NCBI GenBank assembly: GCA_028023455.1
Contig: JAQFVV010013091.1
Location: 126,001 to 190,000 of the forward strand
Direction of reading: 5' to 3'
From: Epiperipatus broadwayi
Lineage: Eukaryota; Onychophora; Udeonychophora; Euonychophora; Peripatidae
Length of the DNA: 64,000 nt
The notes beneath the pieces were generated by a model. That model had not been told where the DNA came from and did no database searches. It worked only from the letters and a program-made list of their open reading frames with translations. Position 1 is the first letter of the stretch. The number at the start of each line of letters is the position of its first letter. Positions 49,156-59,460 of this stretch are shown one piece after another. Both the position numbers and the translations under genes were made by a program.

Positions 49156-49528
49156 ATGGCTATACCCATCTGTGGGGCTGTACCTAAGAAACAATAGTAA
49201 TGAAATACTATGTTTCTTGTTTAAAATTTTTTTTATAAAAAGCTAAATTACGTTTGTGAAAGTGTTTTAATTTTTTTTTTAAAAAAAAAAGAATTGACCG
49301 ATTTTTTTTTCTTTAAATGAAAAAAGATTTTGACATGTATGCTATCAAATCAAAGACAGTTGATATTTGGGCGGAGTTAAAGTATTAGAACAGGTAGTAA
49401 AAGGGACAAAAGGGTGGAGTTAGCATGAGTTTCCATCTTAGTAAGAAAAATAAATAAATAAGTTGTATTTAAATTTAGTTTAACGTAAGTGCTAGTTTGA
49501 AATAAAAAATAAAATACATGGTGTCAAA

Positions 49529-50256
49529 ATGGGAAAAGATATAGAGCTGGAGGAAGTAATAAAAAGAGTAGAGGTGTTAGAAAGAGAACATGAGAATGGG
49601 AAAACATGGGTGCACATAGATAAAATGGAGGCAGTAAATCAGCTGCTAAAGATAAAAGCATTCTCAGGAAACAGAGGGGAGAATCCAAGTGATCACTTAG
49701 AGAGCTTGGAACGTTATTGCACTTTGAATAGTTTAAGCGAGGGAGCAAGAATTGCTTTAGCTTGCAGTCACATACAGGGAGAAGCCCAACTCTGGTGGAA
49801 TTCATTACGTATAAAACTGACAACATTCGGTGAATATAAGTGTTCGTTGTTGGCAAACTATTGGGGAAAGGAGTTGTAGGAAAAGGTTAAGTTTCAAGTA
49901 GAGCAGGACAGGTGGCAGACGGGAGAGTTATTTATTACATTTTTTCGTAGACAAAAAGCGAAATTGAGATCAGTCACAGCATACAAATTATCGGAGCAGC
50001 ATATTATGCGTATAGTTAGGCATGGTTTACCTGAGAACAAATGATGATTGGCAAGCAAACGGTAGAGCAGATGGCCGAAATACTAATGGCATTGGACAAC
50101 AATAGGGGGATGGTGGATGGTCAAGATGAGGATGGAAATGCAGAAGTTGATTGTACGCAAGTAGTGAATCTGGTATGTAGTGGAGAAGAAAGCACGCCCG
50201 TGATGGCACCTCAGAGCTGTCCGAAGATAGAGATAAAGGTAGGGGGTTGCAACTAA
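49529..50256 (+). pseudogene. Gag of the gypsy element (broken)
   Basis: A frame from ATG 49529 gives an acidic and basic N-terminus, then a Retrotrans_gag capsid-like domain (FSGNRGENPSDHLESLERY, HIQGEAQLWWNSL). An in-frame TAG at 49877-49879 interrupts it. Downstream of the TAG the same frame still reads Gag-like sequence (EKVKFQVEQDRWQ ... HIMRIVRHGLPENK) to a double stop near 50042. A shifted frame carries the remainder to 50256. No zinc knuckle is recognisable. The composition is markedly less AT-rich than the flanks, so the insertion is relatively young, but it is no longer coding-competent. Confidence 0.8.
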
Positions 50257-50260
50257 TACA

Positions 50261-50542
50261 TTGTTTGATTCAGGGAGTCAGGTATCGGTAACGTCACAGG
50301 AAATGTTTAATAAAATAAGTGACATTGACCCAGAAATTAAAATATTGCCTTTAAAAACAGTATATGTTTTGTTGGCTAATGGTAAGAAGGTGAAGTTGGC
50401 ATCCAAACAGGCATGGGTGAAATTACACATGGTAGAGGGAGAATATATGCACATTCTGTTGATTTTGAAGGGATTGATTCATGAGGTTATATTAGGCTCG
50501 GATTTTATGTACAAAACAGGCTGTGTATTGGATTATAAATGA
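50261..50542 (+). pseudogene. Aspartic protease domain of the gypsy element
   Basis: LFDSGSQVSV holds the retropepsin active-site D-S-G, and VILGSDFMYKTGCVLDY matches the C-terminal ILG-x-D-F block. It is one frame away from the preceding Gag frame. A TGA at 50540-50542 separates it from the RT segment in the same frame. It would process the Gag-Pol polyprotein in an intact element. Confidence 0.8.
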
Positions 50543-50554
50543 AGCCGGGCAGAA

Positions 50555-50955
50555 ATGAACAACGTAATAATTCCATTTACAAAACACCTGAAGGATGAGA
50601 TAAATAGACAGAGTGATGCACAAAGCGCAGTAATGGAAATAGAGATAGGGGAAAAGATGGATGAGTCAAAATGCATAAATGACAATCAAAGAGACCACCT
50701 GAAGAAACTATTCAATAGATATGAAAGCGTATTTTCCGAGGTTCCGGGGGTAATCCAAGGGTATGAACACAGGATAAGGCTTATGAAAGACCAACCATAT
50801 CAAGCCTGTGCATATCCCATACCTCATCAATATAGACATGAAGTAGAAGAACAAATAGACAAAATTGCTTAAATGGGGTATTATATCTAAATGTTCGTCT
50901 CCTTTTAATAACCCCATCGTAACTGTAAAAAAAAGATGGATCAATTCGGTTATGT
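50555..50955 (+). pseudogene. N-terminal reverse transcriptase segment
   Basis: The frame to 50872 contains the linker and the RT entry region (FNRYESVFSEVPG, then YEHRI and ...PYPIP-like spacing). Frameshifts between about 50865 and 50955 (a premature TAA, then a second shift at an A8 run) separate it from the long RT frame that follows. The sequence bridging the two frames still shows the conserved SSPFNNPIVTVKKK block in pieces. Confidence 0.75.
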
Positions 50956-52098
50956 TTGGACGCATGGCAGTTAAATAAGATAACAATAGCTGATACTAAT
51001 GCTCCACTGCCTATAAGCGAATTGTTATTGAAATTTCAAAATAAGAAAATATTTTCGACGGTTGACTTAACTGCCAGCTACTGGCAAATCAAACTTCATC
51101 CAGAGGATCGGAAATATACGGCATTTAAATATAACGGACGTGCATATAATTTTAACTGGATTCCCTTCGGGCTAAAAAATAGTGGGGCAGGGCTTATACA
51201 ATGTCTGGATCAAGTATTGTCAGATGATATTAAGAATTTAGTTATAATGTATGTAGACGACATTGTGGTGGTGTCGGAAAGAATAGATGAGCACTTTGCA
51301 CATTTAGAAATGTTGATGGGGGAGTGTGAGACAAAGCTAATTCGAATTAATTTTAATAAGAGTAAGATAATGACTGACAAGGTCAAGTTTTTAGGTCATA
51401 TAATTACAGAAAAAGGGATATTACCTAATCCTGAAAAAATCCGAGCAATACAGGAATTCCCCACACCCTGGAATAAAAAACATATTAAATCTTTTCTTGG
51501 ACTCTTTAATTTCTATAATCGATTTTATAGAAATTTTTCACTTGACATGGAGCCGTTATTGCAGTTATTAAGAAAAGGGAAATCGTGGGTGTGGAATGAG
51601 CAGCATGAGCGCAGTTTTCAGAGCATGAAGGCAGGATTTTTAAATAAAGTTATGCTGTCATATCCCGATTTCGACAAACCATTCTTTGTACAAACGGACA
51701 GCAGTGGGTTTGTATTACAGGACAAGGGACAGCACAGAGTTCTTTGTTTCATTAGCTGTTTACTAAGGGGACCGGAAGTGAACTACACTGTAACTGAGAA
51801 GGAAGCCTTGGCTATTGTGTGGGCATTCAAGAAATTCAGGCAGTATTTAGTAGGCTCTGAAGTGGTAGTAGTCACTGACCATAAGAGCCTTGAATTTATT
51901 AATCACAGCTTCTTGAATAATAGCAGGCTAATAAGGTGGAGCTTATTCCTGCAAGAATTTAATTACAAAGTGGCTTACTGTCGTGGCAAAGAGAATATTG
52001 TGGCAGACACCTTAAGCCGATATCCGGTAGCTCAAGAACAACACTTGAGTTGCGACAGAGCATATATAGCTGCCGCCAAAATATATAAAAGAATTTAG
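50956..52098 (+). CDS. pol: Ty3/gypsy reverse transcriptase-RNase H (truncated pol)
   Basis: A 380-codon open frame. RT palm: FSTVDLTASYWQI at residues 33-45, WIPFGLKNS at 68-76, catalytic YVDD at 99-102, FLGHII at 145-150, then the thumb and connection. RNase H: TDSSG (D248), TEKEALA (E283), TDHKSL (D308) and ADTLSRY (D351), so all four acidic residues remain. About six residues usual after TDSSG (GIGAV-like) are missing. The start is not native, since the true N-terminus lies in the shifted frames upstream. The frame ends in the ATTTAGG that precedes the 3' LTR, so integrase is completely absent. It would copy element RNA to DNA if intact. Confidence 0.85.
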   Translation: MDAWQLNKITIADTNAPLPISELLLKFQNKKIFSTVDLTASYWQIKLHPEDRKYTAFKYNGRAYNFNWIPFGLKNSGAGLIQCLDQVLSDDIKNLVIMYVDDIVVVSERIDEHFAHLEMLMGECETKLIRINFNKSKIMTDKVKFLGHIITEKGILPNPEKIRAIQEFPTPWNKKHIKSFLGLFNFYNRFYRNFSLDMEPLLQLLRKGKSWVWNEQHERSFQSMKAGFLNKVMLSYPDFDKPFFVQTDSSGFVLQDKGQHRVLCFISCLLRGPEVNYTVTEKEALAIVWAFKKFRQYLVGSEVVVVTDHKSLEFINHSFLNNSRLIRWSLFLQEFNYKVAYCRGKENIVADTLSRYPVAQEQHLSCDRAYIAAAKIYKRI

Positions 52099-52099
52099 G

Positions 52100-52367
52100 C
52101 GTTGAGTTAGTGGCCACTGTTCAAAGTGCATTGTCTATTCCTTTAGTATTCTTTTAGAATAAGCAGCTGGCACCCGTGGTTACACAAACAAAAAAGTGCT
52201 TTGGACGTGGTGTTCAACTCAACAGCTGAGAAGAAGCTATGTCCTGGAAATGTAACATTAGTTATATACTTTATAGCTATCTTTTGGGCATACATACTCT
52301 CTGAGTATGTTCTTCTCTGCCTAAGAGACCGGTGTTTCGAATGAACACACATTCGAATTCGGTTCAA
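52100..52367 (+). repeat. 3' LTR (268 bp) of the Ty3/gypsy element
   Basis: Copy of 48888-49155, offset by exactly 3212 bases, beginning CGTTGAGTTAG and ending GGTTCAA before a TA run. The AAAATATATAAAAGAA stretch just upstream is only a weak polypurine tract. The LTRs differ at about a dozen positions, indicating some age since insertion. Confidence 0.8.
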
Positions 52368-52497
52368 TATATATATATATACCTGTACAAACAATGTAAT
52401 ATATAGGGTATTTTGAGCTCAGACTTTTACACAACTCTTAACTCTCCACACTATCTTATACCTCTATACACTTGACCACATATATGTCTAAAAGAAA

Positions 52498-52559
52498 AAT
52501 AATCACCAAAATACATATTTTGTGCTAAAACATCACTTGCCAGTTGATCCATATTATCA
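52498..52559 (-). ncRNA. Hammerhead-like motif B1 (degenerate core)
   Basis: Minus strand: GATAATATGGATCAA, CTGGCAA instead of CTGANGA, stem II GTGATG-TTT-TAGCAC with one mismatch, AAAA instead of GAAA, then TATGTATT and TTGGTGATTATT (stem I right). Position and layout identify it; the core is decayed. Confidence 0.6.
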
Positions 52560-52934
52560 TCTCTACATGTATATACAATAAGTGCTCGTTTTATATTAAG
52601 ATTTCACCCTCCAACTCTTCAGCCATCCATCCTATTGAAAATCTGATGATGGAACACTCAAAGCCCACACTGATGCTGACTTTCTCATCACACTCAGGTT
52701 GACCGTAAGTCACTTTGACTCCTCATGTACAGGACATAATTCATTTAAGTACATATATGAGGGCTGGGCAGACATTCAAGCTACTATTTAATATCTAACA
52801 TACAGGCTATATATACACCTGTACAAGCAATATAATATATAGGGTATTTTAAGCTCAGACTTTCACACGACCTTCACCTCTCCACACTATCTCATACCAC
52901 TGATGCAATTGATTACTATATATTTAAAAAATAA

Positions 52935-52993
52935 ATAATCACCAATGAATGTATTTCGTGCTAAACCAGCACTCGACAGTTGGTCCAGATTAT
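52935..52993 (-). ncRNA. Hammerhead-like motif B2
   Basis: Minus strand: ATAATC, TGGA, CCAA, CTGTCGA (A6 changed to T), stem II GTGCTG-GTT-TAGCAC (6 bp), GAAA, ATACATTC, A, TTGG, T, GATTAT. Stem I AUAAUC pairs perfectly with GAUUAU. With one core change and a poor stem III it is probably inactive, but it defines family B clearly. Confidence 0.7.
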
Positions 52994-53167
52994 CGTCTCT
53001 ACATATATATATATACAATAAGTGCTCAGATTTATATTAAGATAACCAATCTTCATACTTTAATGGACAGGCTTCAATCCACTATACCCTCTATTTCTTC
53101 AGCCATCCATTCTATTGAAAATCTGATGATTGAATGCTCAAAGCCCACACTGATGCCAACATTTTTT

Positions 53168-53220
53168 TAGACCAACTGACAAGTGCTGATTTAGTACGAA
53201 ATATGTATATTGGTGATTAT
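53168..53220 (+). ncRNA. Hammerhead-like motif B3 (inverted copy)
   Basis: Plus strand: CCAA, CTGACAA (G8 changed to A), stem II GTGCTG-ATT-TAGTAC (with G-U pairs), GAAA, short stem III AT-ATGT-AT, A17, TTGG, TGATTAT. The left strand of outer stem I is lost at the junction (TTTTTTTAGA). Only one core position deviates. Confidence 0.65.
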
Positions 53221-53322
53221 TTATCTTTTAGACTTATATGTGGTCAAGTGTATCAGTTGTATGAGATAGTGTGGAGAGTTGAGGGTCGTGTGAAAGTCTG
53301 AGCTCAAAATACCCTATATAAA

Positions 53323-54687
53323 CTTTAAATTAGAAGTACTCTATCTTTTTTTTCAAATCAATAGAATTTTTTTTCTAAGTATATGTGGTTTATTATATAT
53401 AAATTATGTTTCATAGTAAAGAAATGTGTCAGCATAACTCTCTGTTTAGTTTAGATAGAGAATCTGTTACTTTTGATAAAAACTTTCTTTTACTCTGACT
53501 TCCTATAAGTAGAAATATTTAAGATTAATTTTTCCTTGCTCAAATAATCACAAGTTTTAAATATTAGAAAAATATATATATTACCTTAAGTTGCAGAACT
53601 TACAGGAATCTGTATAGTTAAATGAAAATTAAAAGAAAAAATATAGTGTGAATCATTGTATTAAAAATGATAATATAATAATCATCATTGATTAATATTT
53701 ATATATTGAAATAAATGTACATATATTAAATACTTCTAGCTTTTAATATTGATTAATGTGTTTGTATAATGCGGTTTAATATAAAATCTTAATTTCAATT
53801 TTAAAAAAGGTATTGCTTTATTAATATTAAAGTAAATAGAATTTAACGTAATATTAGCTTAGAATATTGTTTAAAAATTAAAATTCAAAAAAGTTTAGCT
53901 GACAATTAAATTTTAATGTTTAAGGAAAAATTTTCAATTACTATTTTTTTTATCCTAATATTGCTTAGTTATGTTTATAGATATGTAAATTAATAAAGTA
54001 TAAAACACATTTAAAGAGCTGTATGTGTTAATTTTATTGGTTGAAAGAAATAACAGGTGCTTAAGTAATAGGATATTATTACCAAGTATTAATGTATTCA
54101 TCCTCGGGAATTTGCCTGCAATTATTCAACACGTTTTTAGCGTTTTATAATAATCAACGACGTTTTTCTAAAGATTCATCTTTTTCAAATCAGAAATCTT
54201 TTTAATATTTTTTTTCTCTTCACATATGCGTAACAGAAGCTGGTTTCACTTTTTTATTTTGTTTAGAAATTACAAAAGCTTTTAAACATTTTCTATTCAT
54301 AATAGTTTGACTATATAATAAATATTTCTAATCGGAAAGTGAAATCTTTTATTTTAATGTATACAGTATATAAAAGTTAGCCTAGTATAAATAAATTCAT
54401 CTATTAAATATATTAATGTTATAACAGTGCTTCAGATATTGAGGTTAAAAATTATTTAATTAGATTACAATTCCAATCATTTTAAACTTCTCTCGAAAAA
54501 ATATAATTCTGTATAAATAATGCATACAACATATATATTTGGATAACTACAGCTCTAATTATGACTATCATTTAGTCGAAATCATGCTCAATGTGCTATG
54601 CTGATATACTTTATATTTTTATTTTAAAGTTTAAACAAACTTTTCTTAGTATATATGTTTTATCTATTATTTATATTGAATCAATTA

Positions 54688-54690
<3 letters not shown>
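53323..54690. other. No gene seen
   Basis: AT-rich sequence between the family-B repeats and the long TA run. Confidence 0.5.

Positions 54691-54692
<2 letters not shown>

Positions 54693-54779
<87 letters not shown>
54693..54779. repeat. (TA)n microsatellite, about 44 units
   Basis: Uninterrupted TA dinucleotide run, self-complementary and likely unstable. Confidence 0.95.
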
Positions 54780-54782
<3 letters not shown>

Positions 54783-55190
54783 CTAGATGGAGCTTCTTAC
54801 TAGTTCCAAACAAGCTTTAATTATAAGTGCCAACAGAGAAAGAATTCAAAATCTCTATCGGAAAATCATCTCCAGATCAATTAGTTTCAAGCTTAATGGC
54901 TCACCTCAGTTAAGAATTAGGATTTCAAAAACTAGAAAACTCCAACTCAGAGCACTTATTTAATACGTTACTATCAGTTTGAAAACTTGAATTTTTCAGA
55001 CACGTAAATGCCTTCAAATCCAGCCTTACAAAACAGATAGGTATATGGGTCTGAACTCAGATATTATTGAGATATAGACTATTAAACAGAGGGCAATACT
55101 GGATATGTGTAATTGTATAATGGTTTATATATTTGTATGATTATTTCAGTTAGTGTTAATAGTAACTTTATTATCATATATATATATATA
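54780..55190. other. Less AT-rich segment of unknown identity
   Basis: Composition is mixed and several short frames are open, but no family was recognised. It directly abuts the TA run. Confidence 0.3.
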
Positions 55191-55940
55191 TCCTTTTGGA
55201 TGTATCAGTCTATCATTTTACTTTGATACTTGGCCTGGGGCATTGTTCTAGTTTAAGTGCTCTCTAATTAAGTTGAATTAAATAGATAACTCAACACATT
55301 CAAGATTTCCATCAAAAACATTCATTAAATATAATCTACTAATGGAGGAGTTTATTATATAGTAAGAAAATTGAAAAGATTGTTATACTTTGATTTTTTA
55401 CATCTATAAATGTAAACTGCAGTACTTTGATCTCTATATTACATCTAGAGAGGTATGTAAAAAAGAATTCTCTGTTTGGATGCACCAGTCTGTCAGTTTA
55501 CTTTGATTGTTTGCCTGGGGCACTTATTCTAAATTAAATGCTTTCTAATTAAGTTGATTTAAAGAGATAGATCTACACACTCAAGATTTTCATCAAAAAT
55601 GACCATTAAAAATATTATATTACAATATGTAACATACCAGTGAGGGGTTTTTATATAGTAAGAAAATTGAAAAAATTAAAAAGTTTGTTATACATTGATT
55701 TTTTATACCTATAAATCTAAACTGCAGTATTTTGATCTCTATATTAGATCTACGGTGGCATTTAAATGAGGATCCTCTTTTTGTATGCATCAGTCTGTCA
55801 ATTTACTTTGACTCTTGGTCTGGGCAGGTGTTCTAGGTTAAGTGCTTTTTAATTTAGTTGATGTATATGGATTACTCCACACATTCAAGATTTTTATCAA
55901 AAACATCCACTAAAATATTGTATTACTACATTTCCAGCAA
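55191..55940 (+). repeat. Tandem repeat, about 280-305 bp unit, nearly three copies
   Basis: Units start at about 55195, 55475 and 55778 with TTTTGGATGTATCAGTCT, TGTTTGGATGCACCAGTCT and TTTGTATGCATCAGTCT. Each continues with TTTACTTTGA, CTGGG..., TTAAGTGCT, AAGTTGA, CACATTCAAGAT and ATCAAAAA. Similarity is moderate. The third unit is cut off near 55940. No hammerhead motif or coding frame was found. Confidence 0.75.
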
Positions 55941-57379
55941 AGATTAGTTAATTTTGTCATCAAAGACTGAGCATAAAACATTGTAAAAGTTTTATATAGA
56001 ATATTAACCTTTTTACAGTTTTACATTTTTGGACAGATACTAGGGATCATTTGAATCAAATTTCCAACTTTTTATTTTAAGCAATTAATCTTTACTCTTT
56101 ATTACATTTTTATAAATTTCCAATTATTTTTTAGAAATATAAATTTAAAAATAAAACACATTTTTAAAAGTAATATTTTAATTTTGCAAAATTATAAAAA
56201 AAAAAATGTAATAAACTGAAACATAGTAATGAGCAATAGCTTTTTGTGATACAATTGTCAACAATGCAAATGAAATAAAATTGTTTAATTTCACTTCTAA
56301 AGTTTAAATGAAGTATTATTAAAATTATATAAAATAATTAAATACTGTAATATAATTTAAAATTCCATTTATAATTATTAAAAAAATGGCAAAAAGTAAC
56401 TATTGCAATCATTATAAAAGTGCCTTTCGACCAATCACAATAGTATTAGTTTTTTTGACTTGTCTTTTCAATGTAAATATTTTTGAATAAAATTTAAATT
56501 TAATCATGAATAAAATGAATATTTTACAGATATTCTGTGAAAATAATCATAAATATATAAACAAACTATGGAACGTATACATTTTTATTCTTAAAATCTA
56601 AACAAAAGTTTTTGCAAGTGCTCTCTTGTGTTAGAGTTTTCTGTTCAATACAGGTATCATGAGATTTTTAAATTAGCAAGCAACTATTATTTTAATTCCA
56701 GTTTTTTGCTTTCATATAAATGCAAAATATCAAATGAACATTGAAGATAGATAGAAGAGCATAAATTAAAGCTGAAATGACTGAAGTGACATCAGAACTC
56801 TGGAAAGAGTTAACAATATTCTATATACTTTCCTCTTTAAATAGGTTTTTAAAAACTTTTGGAAAGATTGTAACCTCAATCTGATATAGTTCTGTGTGAA
56901 CATTCTTTGTCTATGATAAGGTCTTAGACCAAAGCGAAAGATATAATCTATTGGTATCCACTTTTACTTATAGAAATTGTCTTGATATTAAAAATTTTAT
57001 GGTTTGTGTAAACTTGGATGTTATTATGTGATATAAATTTATTAAATGAAAATTATTATGGACTACATATGTAAATGACATATTATCTGGGTTCATCTAT
57101 ATATGGTTCATAGTAGCTGAGTTGTGCCTGCCATTAACTAGATAATGAATGTTATTATAAAGATCCATTGTAGAGACACTGTAAGGATTACTGTATGACA
57201 AGATTAAAAGTTTAACCAATAGAAAACAAGAACAGAAAATTATAAAAAATATAAGTAAAACTGGAATGAGTTGAACCTTTAATTTTTTAATACATTTATG
57301 CTTACAGTGTTTCTACAATAGTTTTTTAATAATATTTATTACCCAATTGTTGGCACCCACAGAGAGAGACAGGTTGCAG
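55941..57379. other. No gene seen
   Basis: AT-rich, nothing recognised. Confidence 0.5.
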
Positions 57380-57434
57380 ATACTTCCATTTCAATTATAT
57401 ATATATATATATATATATATAATTGAAATGGAAG

Positions 57435-57496
<62 letters not shown>

Positions 57497-57497
57497 C
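57380..57497. repeat. (TA)n hairpin block
   Basis: ATACTTCCATTTCAATT (57380) and its exact reverse complement (57421-57437) flank a TA run, forming a perfect cruciform. A second TA-rich run follows to 57497. Confidence 0.85.
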
Positions 57498-57532
57498 TAC
57501 AACCATTAAATGTCTGTATTTTTAAATTATAT

Positions 57533-57912
57533 AATAATAATTCAAACAAATATATTTAACACAGTATTCAAAATTAAATAATATATTCTTTACCAGAAGT
57601 ACTTTCAATTGTTTCACTGACAATCTGTTCAACTGTTAATACAAACGTGCAAAAATAAAAACTGCATTACCCATCATTCAATCTATTCAAATTTCCCACA
57701 ATTCTGTTGTCTTTATATTTGCCGATTCGCAAATATAAAGACAACGAATTGTGGGAAATTTGAATAGATTGAATGATGGTAATGCAAGTTTATTTTGTAC
57801 GTTTTTATTACTAGTTGAATAGATTGTTATGAAATAATTGATATACTTATAGTATATAATATATTATTTAATTTTGAATACTGTGTTAAATATATTTGTT
57901 TGAATTATTAAT
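57533..57912. repeat. Snapback inverted repeat, about 185-bp arms, 6-base loop
   Basis: The left arm ends CTTTATATTTGC at 57722 and the right arm starts GCAAATATAAAG at 57729. The inner 60 bases pair almost perfectly (ATTTCCCACAATTC/GAATTGTGGGAAAT, CATCATTCAATC/GATTGAATGATG). The outer part (AACACAGTATTCAAAATTAA / TTAATTTTGAATACTGTGTT) also pairs, and the middle is less conserved. TA runs lie on both sides. No coding capacity. Confidence 0.85.
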
Positions 57913-58520
57913 ATATATATATATATATATATATATTGTAGATATATATGACTCATTTCACTCACATACATATTATTTAATTAAAAAAAAATTTCTTTTA
58001 TATATATAGATTTATGTGTGTATTTATTATTATATAGTCTATATAAATACTTAATAAATAAGCAGTTGTAGAGAGAGATGGTAATAATATTTAATATTGA
58101 TTTATTATATTTTTTATTGAATAATGTATTAAATTATTTAACTTTCGTTTTGTTAAAATAAAGTAGATCAGAAAGAAAGTGTAAAATAAGGTGATCAGAT
58201 CAAGATTAGGAGATAAAAAAATGTACACGTGCAAAAGAGTGTGAAAGAATGAAAACTTCTGTATAAACACAAAAATGCCTTTACACCTATTTCTGATAAC
58301 TATAGATTGCCAGCTTTGTTGTATTGTTTTTATCTGTATCTAAGATTTTTTTTTTAAAAGAGAGAGGTGCTTTGAGGAAATAAAAGGTGATTATTAATTT
58401 TCTTGTAAAATTGCGACAGACTATCAAACTTGAGAAGCTTTGATTTTTTGTTTCAAGATAAGAGATTTGCAAGTGGTCAGTTTCTTTGACCAAAGATTGC
58501 CATATAAATGAATGAAATAA
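57913..58520. other. No gene seen
   Basis: TA run, then AT-rich sequence. A 68-codon minus-strand open stretch (58287-58493) has no recognisable motif. Confidence 0.45.
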
Positions 58521-58650
58521 TATTAGAGATCACTCAGTCAGTATTATTAATCAGAGATGTAATGACTCAGTTTTTACCTTATTATTAAACAGAAATGTTT
58601 AAAGATCACTCAGTCATTATTATTAAAAAAGAGATGTAACGATCAGTTTT
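58521..58650 (+). repeat. Imperfect tandem repeat, about 80-bp period
   Basis: AGATCACTCAGTCAGTATTATTA and AGATCACTCAGTCATTATTATTA are each followed by AGAGATGTAA and CAGTTTTT. Two units only. Confidence 0.6.
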
Positions 58651-59194
58651 TTTTTAATGTTGGAAAAAGAAAGTGAGCAATTTGATTTTTTTTTCACTCT
58701 TTAAAAATTGTAAAAAGGAAGGAAATGACTCTTGTTTTAAAGCCAGTCTGGATGAAGATATGCATCTATATAAGTAATTTCCAGCAATATTAAGATAAAG
58801 AAGAAAGAATGGAACAAAATTGAATTACTTGGAAGAAATTATTAACAATTATATAAAAATGATATTAATATATCTTGCTGTGCATAATACCATGAATTTG
58901 CATTGCTAAAACCATTTTTTCTGCTTCCTGAATAATACAGAATTGGTTAAAATCACTAATCTACTGTGGACTCATATACCAATCAAATAATAACCAACAA
59001 AATGATAGAGTTTGAAGCCAACCACACAAGCTATATGAAATGCTTCTTTTCTGGCTCCTCATCTATTCTAGGCTCATTACCTTTGGATGGATGGAGAAGG
59101 GGAAAGAAGAAAAAAAGAAAATGTATAAAAGCCATATATAGCCAAATTTGAAGCTATGAATCAAATTTTTGTTAAAGTTTTCCTCAGTCATCTA

Positions 59195-59460
59195 AAGTGT
59201 CTAAAATGATTTTTTTTTAAATGGGAGAGACAAGAACATCCACCAGTTCATACCTATCTAAAAGTATTTATAATAACTCTTTTTGAAATGGTAGAATGAA
59301 GCCAATCAACAAATTCAGCATTATCAAAAGTATCAACAATAAATAATTTTAAAATTGAAGAAATAAGCAGGTCAATTAATTTATGTTTATCTTAAAGTAT
59401 CTGCAAGAACTTTCTTTTTTAAATGGAGCAAAGACAAGCAATCTGAAAATTCAAACTAAG
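59195..59460 (+). repeat. Imperfect repeats of about 90-105 bp
   Basis: TTTTTAAATGG-AGAGACAAG, TTTTTGAAATGGTAGAATGAAGC and TTTTTTAAATGGAGCAAAGACAAGC recur with AAAGTAT / TAAAGTATCTG elements between them. Strongly diverged and of unknown origin. Confidence 0.4.

Larger units (their letters stand above)
52386..53322. mobile_element. Family-B retrozyme-like repeats: tandem dimer plus inverted copy
   Basis: Two minus-strand units (52386-52821 and 52822-about 53160) repeat with a period of about 436 bp. Each carries a TAGGGTATTTT...GCTCAGACTTT block, CTCTCCACACTATCT, a hammerhead, AAGTGCTC...TTTATATTAAGAT, TTCAGCCATCCAT and ATTGAAAATCTGATGAT. A third, inverted partial copy (about 53165-53322) restarts with the hammerhead on the plus strand. 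There is no coding frame. Tandem head-to-tail units with one hammerhead each match the animal retrozyme layout. Confidence 0.75.

Noticed and set aside
49524-49856. 110-codon minus-strand frame opposite gag
   Set aside because: It is an antisense shadow of the gypsy gag frame, which has clear homology on the + strand.
54591-54803. Open frame with an alternating Ile-Tyr tract
   Set aside because: It is a translation of the TA microsatellite.
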